In this document: piece by piece, positions 38,366 through 47,664 of the stretch
How the letters are laid out: the number at the start of each line of letters is the position of its first letter
Numbering within the stretch: position 1 is the first letter of the stretch
DNA from: Oceanisphaera pacifica
Lineage (GTDB): Bacteria; Pseudomonadota; Gammaproteobacteria; Enterobacterales; Aeromonadaceae
NCBI RefSeq assembly: GCF_017498065.1
Contig: NZ_JAGDFX010000002.1
Span: 231,326-295,325, forward strand
DNA: 64,000 nt
Direction: 5' to 3'
Position numbers and translations under genes: made by a program
Notes under the pieces: model-generated
The model's database searches: none
The model's input: only the letters and a program-made list of their open reading frames with translations
What the model was told of the DNA's origin: nothing

Positions 38366-38393
38366 CTAAGTCTTAACTATCATTATCTTATTG

Positions 38394-38422
38394 AATACCG
38401 GCTGCCAGCCGGTATTTTTTTG
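38394..38422 (+). terminator. Rho-independent terminator of the epd-pgk-fbaA cluster
   Basis: AATACCGGC/GCCGGTATT stem with a TGCCA-type loop and a run of seven T, 29 bases after the fbaA stop. Confidence 0.92.
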
Positions 38423-38576
38423 CTTATAGATAATATAATGCTTCTAAAAAATAGGAGGGTTGCTGTGTAGAGCGACATCATTGATTCGATTTATGCTAAT
38501 AGATGGGTTCAATTGTCTCTGCTATGCTTAAATGAATTAATTACCACCAATAACAAAATAGTAACGGGAGAAAGTA

Positions 38577-41500
38577 ATGGAACAAATACAAGAAACCGCA
38601 ACTGTTACAGCCTTAATTGGTAACGCATTCGTTTTACGAGCCAATGGTGAAAAAGTAGCGTTGAAGCAAGGTGATATACTTTCTCCTGGTACTATTATCA
38701 TGACTGAAGCCGGGGCTGAGGTTGTGGTGACAGGGCCAGATTTTAATTTAGCGTTAGGCGAAAATAGCTTAACGGAAATACCCGCAGAGTTATTAGAGAC
38801 CGCCGAAGCGCCTACCATTTTATCGAACAACAGTGATGAAGTGAGTGATTTGCAAGCCGCCATTCTAGACGGCATGGATCCTACCCAAGCATTTGAAGCC
38901 GCGGCCGCAGGCCCAGCAGCACCAGGCCCAGGCGTGGCAGCCGCAGATGGCAGTGGTAATGGTGGGTTCGTCGTAGTGTCACGCAGTGGCGACAGCCTCA
39001 TTGCCGAAGCTGGGTTTGATACAGCCGTGGCTTCTACGGTATTAGATGACGGGCCTAATAATACGCTTACAGATATTATTGATACGCAGGGACCAGAGGT
39101 CATTGTTACCATTAATGATGATGGCACCGTTAGCTTTGAGTTTGATAAAGAAATTATCGGTTTTGATGAAACCGATATCGTAGTTGAAAACGGTACCATT
39201 GTTGAAGGCACCTTAACTCAAGATCCCAATGACCCGAACAAGTGGATCGCTGAACTTAAGCCAGATGATGGCCTTGAAGGTGATGTGACGGTGACTGTGC
39301 CTGAGGGTAGCTATACCGATACGGTCGGTAACCCAGGTAATGAAGGAAGTGACGAGAAATTCTTTGATACGCTTCCTCCTGAAGCCAACATCAGCATTAA
39401 TGTGATTGCCGGTGATGACGTGGTGAATGCGGCGGAAGCGGCAGCGGATGTCACCCTGAGTGGCAGCGTGGGCGGGGATGCCAAAGCCGGCGACGTGGTG
39501 ACCGTGACCGTGAATGGCACCGAATACACCACAGTGGTGAACGCCGATGGCGTGAGCTGGAACGTCGACGTGGCGGGCAGCGAACTGCTGGCCGACGCCG
39601 ATCAAAAAATTGAAGCCACGGTGGCGGCCAGCGATGCGGCGGGCAATACCGTGACCGCCAATGACGAGCGTCCGTATGGCGTGGACACCGAGATCGAAGC
39701 CAACATCAGCATTAATGTGATTGCCGGTGATGACGTGGTGAATGCGGCGGAAGCGGCAGCGGATGTCACCCTGAGTGGCAGCGTGGGCGGGGATGCCAAA
39801 GCCGGCGACGTGGTGACCGTGACCGTGAATGGCACCGAATACACCACAGTGGTGAACGCCGATGGCGTGAGCTGGAACGTCGACGTGGCGGGCAGCGAAC
39901 TGCTGGCCGACGCCGATCAAAAAATTGAAGCCACAGTCACCGCCAGCGATGCGGCGGGCAACACCGTGACCGCCAGTGCCGAGCGTCCGTATGGCGTAGA
40001 CACCGAGATCGAAGCCAACATCAGCATTAATGTGATTGCCGGTGATGACGTGGTGAATGCGGCGGAAGCGGCAGCGGATGTCACCCTGAGTGGCAGCGTG
40101 GGCGGGGATGCCAAAGCCGGCGACGTGGTGACCGTGACCGTGAATGGCACCGAATACACCACAGTGGTGAACGCCGATGGCGTGAGCTGGAACGTCGACG
40201 TGGCGGGCAGCGAACTGCTGGCCGACGCCGATCAAAAAATTGAAGCCACGGTGGCGGCCAGCGATGCGGCGGGCAACACCGTGACCGCCAATGACGAGCG
40301 TCCGTATGGCGTGGACACTGTGGCGCCGACTGTTGAAGCGGCTCTAATATCAGTTTCTGAAGAAGGGTTAGCAGGTGGTATTCCTGATAACGATGGGGAG
40401 CCTTCTGACACAACTGATAATGCTTTTGCATCAGGAAACCTTGCGCCATCAGAAACAGTTACCATCAAACTCGTTGAACCTGTAACTACGCTCAAGTCAA
40501 ATGGGGATACTGTAGCATGGAATTTATCAACTGATGGTAAAACGCTGACTGGTAGCACGACTATTGGTGGTGTTTCTAAAGCAATAATAATCGTCACTGT
40601 AAATGATGCAGGTAAGGTTGATGTAGTACTAAAGGCCGCTGTTGACCACCCTGACATGACTAAAGAAGATATTTTAAGTCTTGTTATTGGTGTAGAGGTG
40701 AGTGACATGAGTGGTAATGTTACTCAATCTACTGTCGTCATTAATATTGAAGATGACTCCCCCACCATTGAAGTTAGTGGTGCGTTAGAAGTGGAATCAG
40801 GTAATCTTTCTACGACTGGCCAGTTGGCCATTGATTTTGGTGCCGACGGCGCGGCGGCGACCGGCAGCATCACCGTCAATGGCACTGACTTTGCGTTACC
40901 GGCGAGTGGTGACACCGTCACCATTACCGGTACTCACGGTCAGCTGGTGGTGGACAGCGCGGGCGAGTACACCTACACGGCGAATGCTTATACCGGTGGT
41001 AAAGGAGATGCATTTAAATTTGAAGTCACAGATGGTGATGGTGACGTTGCTGAAACCACTTTGAATGTTGGCATCACTGACTTAAATTATGAGATTCAAA
41101 TAGGCACCAAAGGTGATGATGATTTGAGGTCAACAGAAAACACACACTCGATCATTATCGGCGACACTCCTACTACACCTATTACTGAAACAGGACAAAA
41201 TTATAATCTTGCCTTTATAGTAGACAGCTCCGGTAGTATGGGAAATCAGGGTGTTGCAGATGCTAAGAGCTCGATCAATACCGTAATTGAGAGTTTAAAA
41301 GCTAGCGCGCTGGAAGATGGCAGTGGAACAGTCAACATTTATATTTCTGATTTTGACAGTAGCGTTCGTAGTACTGTTACTTTTGACTTAACTGATGGTG
41401 ACCTTGATAGTAAATTAGCAAACTTCTTAAATTCGATGACCAATGGTGGTGGGACTAACTATGAAGCGGCATTTAAAGACGCAGCCAACTGGTTCCAGTC

Positions 41501-42668
41501 TGGTACAGCTACCAGTAATGTCGATGCAAAGGATTTAACTTATTTCATTACCGATGGTAAACCAACTTACTATGAGAGCAAGGAAGTAAAAGTATTAAAT
41601 AATGTGGATGCTGACACTCAGAATATAGGTACAACTAAAACGGTTGGCTCTTGGTGGAGTGGTACCACCACTTATACCGTTCGAGCTGATGGTAAAGGTG
41701 GTAATGAGTGGTCAGTTACTGGTGGTAATGGTCGGGATACAACTAATACTGTAGAATATCACTCCAAAGCTGCTTTTGAGCTGTTGAAAGAACAATCTAC
41801 GGTTGAGGCTATTGGTTTAGGTTCTAACGTATCTAACAGCGATTTAGAGCCTTACGATTCTGATGGTCAAGTACAAACTGGTATTGACCCGAGTGATCTT
41901 GCTGATGCCATCTTAGGTACTACGGTTGATGTACCAATGGGAGAGGATTCAATTACAGGTGGTGATGGTAACGACATTCTGTTTGGCGACTCTTTTATTT
42001 TAGACGGCGCGGATACGGGTATTTCTACTCGAGGTGCTTTGCAAAGTTATGTGGCAGGACAGCTTGGAAAACCTGTAAGTGAAACCACCAATCAAGACAT
42101 TCATCAATATATTACGGAAAATCATAGTGAGTTTGATCGTTCTACTGACTTAGATAGTGATGACAATATCACTGGCGGTGCTGGTAACGATATTATTTAT
42201 GGTGGTGGTGGTAATGACATCATCGATGGCGGTGCTGGTAACGATATTATTTATGGGGGCGCTGGTAACGACATCATAAGTGGTGGTACTGGCGAGGACC
42301 ATATAACCGGCGGGCTAGGTGACGACATCATCGACTTAGGTCTTAACGACGGTGCTATTGATATTGTTTACTGGACCGCAGAAGAAGCTCAATCGGGGCA
42401 GGTTCAAAATGATGTTATAGAATCATTTGAGTTGGGTGTTGATAAGCTGGACTTTAGTGATTTTCTTACTGATGATGAGAAAGATAACCTTGATGAACAC
42501 TTAAGCGTCAACGAAGTTGATGGCGAAGCCGTGATCACAGTAACAACTGACTCTAATGCTGAGTTAAATATTACTTTGGATGGTATTGCTTATGACGGAA
42601 GTAGTGATGCTGATTTGTTAAATAGTGTACTCACAACGGAGTTGCTCAACAACTTAAATAACGGTTAA
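38577..42668 (+). CDS. LapA-like type I-secreted RTX adhesin with retention module
   Basis: 1363 residues with LapA-type architecture. Residues 1-115 form a retention module that would plug the outer-membrane pore; it ends in the LapG cleavage motif AAAAG at 108-112 (FEAAAAGPAAPGPG). An Ig-like domain (about 165-265) is followed by three nearly identical 105-residue Ig-like repeats (269-583), a variable Ig-like region and a VCBS-like segment (to about 830). A VWA domain (about 877-1115) has an intact MIDAS: DSSGSMG, GGGTNYE, ITDGKPT. RTX nonapeptides of the GGAGNDIIY type (about 1127 and 1195-1260) bind calcium, and the uncleaved C-terminal signal ends LLNSVLTTELLNNLNNG. It is shorter than classical LapA (thousands of residues). 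GGGAGA precedes the ATG. Role: surface attachment and biofilm formation, inferred from the locus. Confidence 0.9.
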   Translation: MEQIQETATVTALIGNAFVLRANGEKVALKQGDILSPGTIIMTEAGAEVVVTGPDFNLALGENSLTEIPAELLETAEAPTILSNNSDEVSDLQAAILDGMDPTQAFEAAAAGPAAPGPGVAAADGSGNGGFVVVSRSGDSLIAEAGFDTAVASTVLDDGPNNTLTDIIDTQGPEVIVTINDDGTVSFEFDKEIIGFDETDIVVENGTIVEGTLTQDPNDPNKWIAELKPDDGLEGDVTVTVPEGSYTDTVGNPGNEGSDEKFFDTLPPEANISINVIAGDDVVNAAEAAADVTLSGSVGGDAKAGDVVTVTVNGTEYTTVVNADGVSWNVDVAGSELLADADQKIEATVAASDAAGNTVTANDERPYGVDTEIEANISINVIAGDDVVNAAEAAADVTLSGSVGGDAKAGDVVTVTVNGTEYTTVVNADGVSWNVDVAGSELLADADQKIEATVTASDAAGNTVTASAERPYGVDTEIEANISINVIAGDDVVNAAEAAADVTLSGSVGGDAKAGDVVTVTVNGTEYTTVVNADGVSWNVDVAGSELLADADQKIEATVAASDAAGNTVTANDERPYGVDTVAPTVEAALISVSEEGLAGGIPDNDGEPSDTTDNAFASGNLAPSETVTIKLVEPVTTLKSNGDTVAWNLSTDGKTLTGSTTIGGVSKAIIIVTVNDAGKVDVVLKAAVDHPDMTKEDILSLVIGVEVSDMSGNVTQSTVVINIEDDSPTIEVSGALEVESGNLSTTGQLAIDFGADGAAATGSITVNGTDFALPASGDTVTITGTHGQLVVDSAGEYTYTANAYTGGKGDAFKFEVTDGDGDVAETTLNVGITDLNYEIQIGTKGDDDLRSTENTHSIIIGDTPTTPITETGQNYNLAFIVDSSGSMGNQGVADAKSSINTVIESLKASALEDGSGTVNIYISDFDSSVRSTVTFDLTDGDLDSKLANFLNSMTNGGGTNYEAAFKDAANWFQSGTATSNVDAKDLTYFITDGKPTYYESKEVKVLNNVDADTQNIGTTKTVGSWWSGTTTYTVRADGKGGNEWSVTGGNGRDTTNTVEYHSKAAFELLKEQSTVEAIGLGSNVSNSDLEPYDSDGQVQTGIDPSDLADAILGTTVDVPMGEDSITGGDGNDILFGDSFILDGADTGISTRGALQSYVAGQLGKPVSETTNQDIHQYITENHSEFDRSTDLDSDDNITGGAGNDIIYGGGGNDIIDGGAGNDIIYGGAGNDIISGGTGEDHITGGLGDDIIDLGLNDGAIDIVYWTAEEAQSGQVQNDVIESFELGVDKLDFSDFLTDDEKDNLDEHLSVNEVDGEAVITVTTDSNAELNITLDGIAYDGSSDADLLNSVLTTELLNNLNNG
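38898..38912 (+). other. Predicted LapG cleavage site in the adhesin
   Basis: Codons 108-112 encode AAAAG. LapG cuts within a [T/A/P]AAG motif, after about residue 108 in P. fluorescens LapA, so both the motif and its distance from the N terminus fit. Confidence 0.75.
39381..40325 (+). repeat. Three tandem 315-bp repeats in the adhesin gene
   Basis: Copies start at 39381, 39696 and 40011, exactly 315 bases apart, each encoding 105 residues. They are nearly identical in DNA. The middle copy differs mainly in a short block near its 3' end (ACAGTCACC for ACGGTGGCG; GCCAGTGCC for GCCAATGAC). The repeats are much richer in G and C than the surrounding gene. Confidence 0.95.
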
Positions 42669-42681
42669 TTTTTAATCATAT

Positions 42682-42717
42682 AAATGGTACCTTTAACATG
42701 TTAAAGGTGCCATTTTT
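42682..42717 (+). terminator. Terminator between the adhesin and its exporter genes
   Basis: A 15-16 base stem, AAATGGTACCTTTAAC against GTTAAAGGTGCCATTTT with one T-G mismatch and a 2-base loop, followed by more T. It separates the adhesin from the transporter operon, as expected when the abundant substrate is transcribed apart from its exporter. Confidence 0.85.
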
Positions 42718-42790
42718 TAATTCATTTTCATTATCAATAATAAAACTCTATTATTAGTGCTAAGTGATATTAACAAGAGTATGCCTACCT

Positions 42791-44935
42791 ATGCAGGATC
42801 CTCATTCGGTACAAGATCCCTTGCTACAAAGCTTGGTATTTTTAACTAAAATCTATGGTCACCCTTACCAAGGTGAAGCGCTAATAAATGGCTTACCGCT
42901 GGTGGATGGTAAGCTCACTCCCTTGTTATTTTCACGAGCGGCAGAGCGAGCAGAGCTTGCTGCACACCACAGTGCTTATGCGCTAGCAGATATTTCTGAA
43001 TTACTATTGCCTTGTATTCTATTACTTAATAATGGTGACGCAGGTGTTTTATTAGAAATAGATCATGACCAAGATCGTTGTCGAGTGATGCTGCCAAGCT
43101 CAGGTGAGGGAGAGCAGTGGTTAGCAATAGAGGCACTATCTAATGGCTACACAGGCCAGGTTATTTTTACTAAACCTAAGTTTCGTTATGATGCTCGGTC
43201 TCCTAAAACGTTGGATTCTCAAGACGGACATTGGTTTTGGGGAACGCTACGTCGTTCAACCTTTATTTATCGGGATGTGTTGATTGGCTCTTTATTGATC
43301 AATTTATTTGCCATTGTCACTCCTTTATTTACCATGAATGTGTACGACAAAATTGTACCTAATTTATCTTTTGATTCTTTATGGGTATTAGCCATTGGTG
43401 CGGGCATTGTTTTTATCTTTGATTTTATATTGCGCATGTTACGTAGCCATTTTATAGATGTGGCAGGTAAAAAATCAGACGTACTATTATCTGCGCAAAT
43501 ATTTTCTAAAGTAATGGGCATGCGAATGGAAGCTAGGCCTACCTCTACGGGAGCCTTCGCTAAACACTTACAAGAATTTGAGTCAGTTAGAGATTTTTTA
43601 ACCTCTGCCACCGTTACTGCATTAGTCGATATTCCTTTCTCTTTACTGTTTTTATTTATTATCTGGATATTTGCCGGTCACATGGTGTGGGTACCTATTA
43701 TCGCTATTTTACTACTGATGGCAGTCAGCTTGTTAGTACAAGGCTCACTTAAACGCAGTATAGAAGAAGGATCACGGCTTGCATCACAAAAAAATGCCAA
43801 CTTAGTAGAAGGTATTTCAGGGCTAGAAACAATCAAACTATTTGGTGCTCAGGGCACCTTTCAGCACCGTTGGGAACAGGCGGTGAGTCATATTGCTAAC
43901 TGGGGCATGAAAACCCGGCGTATCACTAATTCGGTGTCTACATTAGCCGCTGTAGTACAACAATTTACTACGGTTAGCTTAATTGTATTGGGGGTATATT
44001 TAATTGCTGCAGGTGAGTTATCAATGGGGGGATTGATTGCCGCAGTAATGTTAAGTGGTAGGGCGGTAGGCCCCATGATACAAATTGCTATGTTGTCGAC
44101 GCGTTATAATCAAGCGCGCTCAGCTATGACTATCTTAGAGCAAATAATGGACTCGCCAGATGAAAATGTAGCTGGTCGTCGCTTTGTACATCACCCCGAA
44201 TTTAAAGGCGATATTACATTTAATGATGTGAGTTTTCGTTATCCGGGCACCGAACATGATGTATTAAACAATATTAACCTGCATATTAAAGCCGGCGAGA
44301 AAGTCGCTATTATTGGTCGTATTGGTTCAGGAAAAACTACCTTAGAGCGCTTGGTTGCCGGTTTGTATAAGCCTACTGGCGGTGCTTTGCGTATTGATGG
44401 TATTGATATAGGCCAACTACAGCCAGCAGCGTTGCGACACAATGTGGGGTGCGTGCCACAAGATGTAACACTCTTTTATGGCACTATTCGCGATAATATA
44501 GTTATTGCTAATCCGCTTGCTGATGAAAATCAAGTATTACGTGCGGCACAGCGCGCAGGGGTTACCTTATTCACTAACCAAGATCCCGATGGCTTAGACA
44601 AACAAGTAGGAGAGGGAGGGCGCCAGTTATCGGGTGGGCAGCGCCAAGCGATTGCTATTGCCCGCGCTTTGCTCAACGATCCTATTATGTTGATGCTTGA
44701 TGAGCCTACATCCAATATGGATAACCGCTCTGAGCTATATATTCGTCAAGAATTACTCAAGCTTAAGTCTAAGCAAACCTTGTTACTGGTCACTCACAGA
44801 ACCTCTATGCTAGAAGTGGTAGATAGGGTGATAGTGCTTGAGCAGGGGCGCATTATGGCTGATGGGCCTAAGCATAAGGTGTTAGCGCAATTACAATCTG
44901 GCCACATGCGCAACAAGGAGGCTAGCAATGGCTAA
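42791..44935 (+). CDS. LapB-like type I secretion ABC transporter
   Basis: 714 residues from the ATG at 42791. The N-terminal 130 residues are a C39-peptidase-like domain without the catalytic cysteine, as in LapB and HlyB. A six-helix export domain follows (about 165-420). The ATPase has Walker A IGRIGSGKTTLERLVAGLY, signature LSGGQRQAIAIARAL and Walker B LMLDEPTSNMD. It should power export of the adhesin through the inner membrane. A GTG start at 42764 is possible. Its stop overlaps the next gene by 8 bases, so the two are translated together. Confidence 0.92.
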   Translation: MQDPHSVQDPLLQSLVFLTKIYGHPYQGEALINGLPLVDGKLTPLLFSRAAERAELAAHHSAYALADISELLLPCILLLNNGDAGVLLEIDHDQDRCRVMLPSSGEGEQWLAIEALSNGYTGQVIFTKPKFRYDARSPKTLDSQDGHWFWGTLRRSTFIYRDVLIGSLLINLFAIVTPLFTMNVYDKIVPNLSFDSLWVLAIGAGIVFIFDFILRMLRSHFIDVAGKKSDVLLSAQIFSKVMGMRMEARPTSTGAFAKHLQEFESVRDFLTSATVTALVDIPFSLLFLFIIWIFAGHMVWVPIIAILLLMAVSLLVQGSLKRSIEEGSRLASQKNANLVEGISGLETIKLFGAQGTFQHRWEQAVSHIANWGMKTRRITNSVSTLAAVVQQFTTVSLIVLGVYLIAAGELSMGGLIAAVMLSGRAVGPMIQIAMLSTRYNQARSAMTILEQIMDSPDENVAGRRFVHHPEFKGDITFNDVSFRYPGTEHDVLNNINLHIKAGEKVAIIGRIGSGKTTLERLVAGLYKPTGGALRIDGIDIGQLQPAALRHNVGCVPQDVTLFYGTIRDNIVIANPLADENQVLRAAQRAGVTLFTNQDPDGLDKQVGEGGRQLSGGQRQAIAIARALLNDPIMLMLDEPTSNMDNRSELYIRQELLKLKSKQTLLLVTHRTSMLEVVDRVIVLEQGRIMADGPKHKVLAQLQSGHMRNKEASNG

Positions 44936-46316
44936 AAAAACTTCATTGCCGCCAGAGTTACTGGATTACACTAACGATACCGCCGCCGCAGTATTATTAA
45001 ATACCCCCAAAGCGGGTAAAGCCTTGTTATGGGCTATGCTGGTGTTTGTGATTGTTGCTTTGGTGTGGGCGCGTTTTGCTGAGCTTGAAGAAGTTACTTC
45101 AGGCATGGGAAAAGTGATCCCCTCAAGTCAAATTCAAATGGTGTCTAATCTTGAAGGCGGTATTGTCCGTAACTTATACGTTAAAGAAGGGCAACAGGTT
45201 GAAAAGGGGCAAGCCTTATTGCTAATCGATGACACACGATTTATGTCTGATTTACGTGAGCGAGAGCAAGAAATTGCGGCGTTACAAGGTGATGTAATAC
45301 GGCTAAAAACGGAAGTAGATTCTATTGTTATTCAAGATGATGCGTCTTTAGCATGGCGTGATCAAGTGGCTATAAAAAAGATAGAGTTAACCTTTAAAGA
45401 TGATTTTCGTGAAAAGTATCCCGGACAACCTGATTTTCAGCGTTCTTTATTTAACGAACGTTTAGGATTTGTAAAGAATCAGCTCGCTATTTTAGGTAAT
45501 CAAATAGAACAGCGAGAACAAGAAATTATAGAAACTAATGCCAAAATTCGCACTTTGCGCCGAGGCGTTAATCTGGCAGCCAGAGAAGTGAACATGAGCC
45601 GCCCATTAGCTAAAGAGGGCATAGTTCCTCAGGTGGAAATATTGCGGCTTGAGCGTCAGCTTAACCAAATGCAAGGGGAGTTAGAATCTACGCGACTCAT
45701 GCTACCTAAGTTAGATGCATCGTTACGAGAGAACATATTTAAACGTAAAGAGGTGGCGCTAACTTTTCGTTCTGAATCTCAACTTAAGCTCAATGAAAAG
45801 CGTAATCGTCTAATGCTATTACAGCAAGGCGAAGTGGGATTACAAGATAGGGTACGGCGCACCTCGGTTATTTCTCCTGTTAAGGGAACCATTAAAACAC
45901 TGCATGTTAATACGGTAGGCGGCATAGTGCAGCCGGGGATGAACTTAGTCGAAATTGTACCACTTGAAGATACTTTATTGATAGAAGCGCGTATTGAACC
46001 CAAAGATATTGGTTTTTTAAGACCTGGGTTAGAGGCCATGGTCAAGTTTACTGCTTATGATTTTACCATTTATGGCGGCTTAACCGGCAAAGTTGAAAAA
46101 ATTAGTGCAGACTCAATACAAGATGATGAAGGTAATACCTTTTTTCTCGCTACAATACGCACACAAGATAGCTTTTTAGGATTAGAAACTGCGCCACTTA
46201 TGATTATTCCTGGTATGCAAGCAGGAGTCGATGTAATCACGGGTAAAAAAACGGTGCTGGATTACCTACTTAAACCTTTATTAAGAGCCAAGCAAGGCGC
46301 GTTACGAGAGCGCTAA
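44928..46316 (+). CDS. LapC-like HlyD-family membrane fusion protein
   Basis: 462 residues. One membrane segment at about 30-50 (KALLWAMLVFVIVALVWARF) is followed by the lipoyl-like half-motif EGGIVRNLYVKEGQQVEKGQ, a long coiled coil (about 100-300) and the second half-motif RRTSVISPVKGTIKTLHVNT. The C terminus has the beta-barrel segment ending GMQAGVDVITGKKTVLDYLL, typical of RTX adaptor proteins. It would span the periplasm between the LapB-like ATPase and the TolC-like pore. It overlaps lapB-like by 8 bases and touches the next gene. Confidence 0.92.
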   Translation: MAKKTSLPPELLDYTNDTAAAVLLNTPKAGKALLWAMLVFVIVALVWARFAELEEVTSGMGKVIPSSQIQMVSNLEGGIVRNLYVKEGQQVEKGQALLLIDDTRFMSDLREREQEIAALQGDVIRLKTEVDSIVIQDDASLAWRDQVAIKKIELTFKDDFREKYPGQPDFQRSLFNERLGFVKNQLAILGNQIEQREQEIIETNAKIRTLRRGVNLAAREVNMSRPLAKEGIVPQVEILRLERQLNQMQGELESTRLMLPKLDASLRENIFKRKEVALTFRSESQLKLNEKRNRLMLLQQGEVGLQDRVRRTSVISPVKGTIKTLHVNTVGGIVQPGMNLVEIVPLEDTLLIEARIEPKDIGFLRPGLEAMVKFTAYDFTIYGGLTGKVEKISADSIQDDEGNTFFLATIRTQDSFLGLETAPLMIIPGMQAGVDVITGKKTVLDYLLKPLLRAKQGALRER

Positions 46317-46336
46317 TGTTGACAGGGAGAATAAAA

Positions 46337-47635
46337 ATGAAAAAAAGTGCAATTTCTATGCTGGTTGGTGCGGTGTTTGTTATACCTGTGCATGCACAAA
46401 CGTTGGAAGAAGCAGTAACGCAAAGCTTAATGACGCACCCTAAAGTTAAAGAAGCGTTTCATTTGTATCAAGCTCGTCAATATGAGCAAGATGAAGCAAC
46501 GGCTGGTTATTTGCCTACTCTAGATGCCAATGCCGGTATTGGTTATGAATATACCGACAGCCCAGGTTTACGTGGAGCGACACATAATACCGAAGAGCTG
46601 ACGCGTAAAGAGCTGGGCTTATCATTACGCCAACTTTTATTTGATGGTTTTAAGACCTCGAGTAATGTCGGCCGTACTCAGGCAGAAGCAGATGCACAGC
46701 GTTATACCCTGTTATCTAATGCTGAAAATATTGCTTTGCGAGTGGCTGAAGTTTACCTAGATGTATTGCGCCAAGATGAAATTGTAGAATTATCACGTCG
46801 TAATCTAGAAACGCATGAGCAAATTTATTCCGATATTCAACGCCGTACCGACTCAGGTGTGGGGTCGAGTGCCGACTTTACTCAAATTCAAGGTCGCGTC
46901 GCTCGAGCGTATTCTAATATGACGGCGGCAGAGAATAATCTGCGTGATGCACAAAGTCAGTTTATTGCGCTGGTGAATGAGACACCTAACGACTTGCGCC
47001 AACCTAAAGCTGATGCCAATTTTGTGCCTGCGACACTTGATGATGCTTTATCTATTGCACAAAAACAGCATCCTACATTAACCTCGGCCTCATTTGATGT
47101 TGATGCTGCTCGCTATCAACATAAAGATGCTAAAGCTGAATTTTATCCTAAGGTGCACCTAGAGTTAGGCAGTAATTGGGATGATGATATTGATGGTGCT
47201 GAAGGGCATAACAACGATTATAGGGCCATGGTGCGTATGCGTTATAACTTGTTTAATGGTGGAGCAGACGTAGCCCGTAGCCGTTCAACGTCTGCGTTAG
47301 AGATGCAAGCAAAAGATATTCAAATGAATGCGCATCGCCAAGTAGATGAAGGCATGCGTTTAGCATGGGCTGCGTATGAATCATTAGGTCGCCAAAAAGA
47401 CTTTTTACGTCAACACGTAGAAGCCAGCTTTAATACGGTTGATGCTTATAAAAAGCAATTCTCTTTAGGCAGTCGTACCCTGTTAGATGTGTTGAATACT
47501 GAAAATGAGCTATTTGAAGCACGTCGTTCTTATATTAATGCTGAATATGATCAGCTAGCAGCCGAGTATCGCATTATGAATGCATCTGGCCAGTTACTGG
47601 ATGCTTTGCGCTTCACTCGTCCTGAGCAGTGGTAA
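46337..47635 (+). CDS. LapE/TolC-like outer membrane channel of the adhesin exporter
   Basis: 432 residues with a signal peptide (MKKSAISMLVGAVFVIPVHA, cut before QTLEEAV). Two outer-membrane-efflux repeats form the trimeric barrel-tunnel; conserved LRQLLFDGFKTSSNVG and RYNLFNGGADVARSRS are the equivalent positions in the two halves. In the LapA system this pore also holds the retained adhesin by its N terminus. The ATG at 46337 with GGGAGA upstream is preferred over one at 46316, which would put seven residues before the signal peptide. Confidence 0.92.
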   Translation: MKKSAISMLVGAVFVIPVHAQTLEEAVTQSLMTHPKVKEAFHLYQARQYEQDEATAGYLPTLDANAGIGYEYTDSPGLRGATHNTEELTRKELGLSLRQLLFDGFKTSSNVGRTQAEADAQRYTLLSNAENIALRVAEVYLDVLRQDEIVELSRRNLETHEQIYSDIQRRTDSGVGSSADFTQIQGRVARAYSNMTAAENNLRDAQSQFIALVNETPNDLRQPKADANFVPATLDDALSIAQKQHPTLTSASFDVDAARYQHKDAKAEFYPKVHLELGSNWDDDIDGAEGHNNDYRAMVRMRYNLFNGGADVARSRSTSALEMQAKDIQMNAHRQVDEGMRLAWAAYESLGRQKDFLRQHVEASFNTVDAYKKQFSLGSRTLLDVLNTENELFEARRSYINAEYDQLAAEYRIMNASGQLLDALRFTRPEQW

Positions 47636-47664
47636 GTTTAGAGCTTAATTTAAGGAGAAATATA

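Noticed and set aside
38537..39211. 224-codon minus-strand frame opposite the adhesin N terminus
   Set aside because: Low-complexity Ser/Thr/Pro product with no family likeness, fully antisense to the well-supported adhesin.
39213..40235. 340-codon minus-strand frame opposite the adhesin repeats
   Set aside because: It repeats with the same 315-bp period as the plus-strand gene and is rich in His/Gly from the reverse of Ala/Val/Asp codons; it is a shadow of the adhesin.
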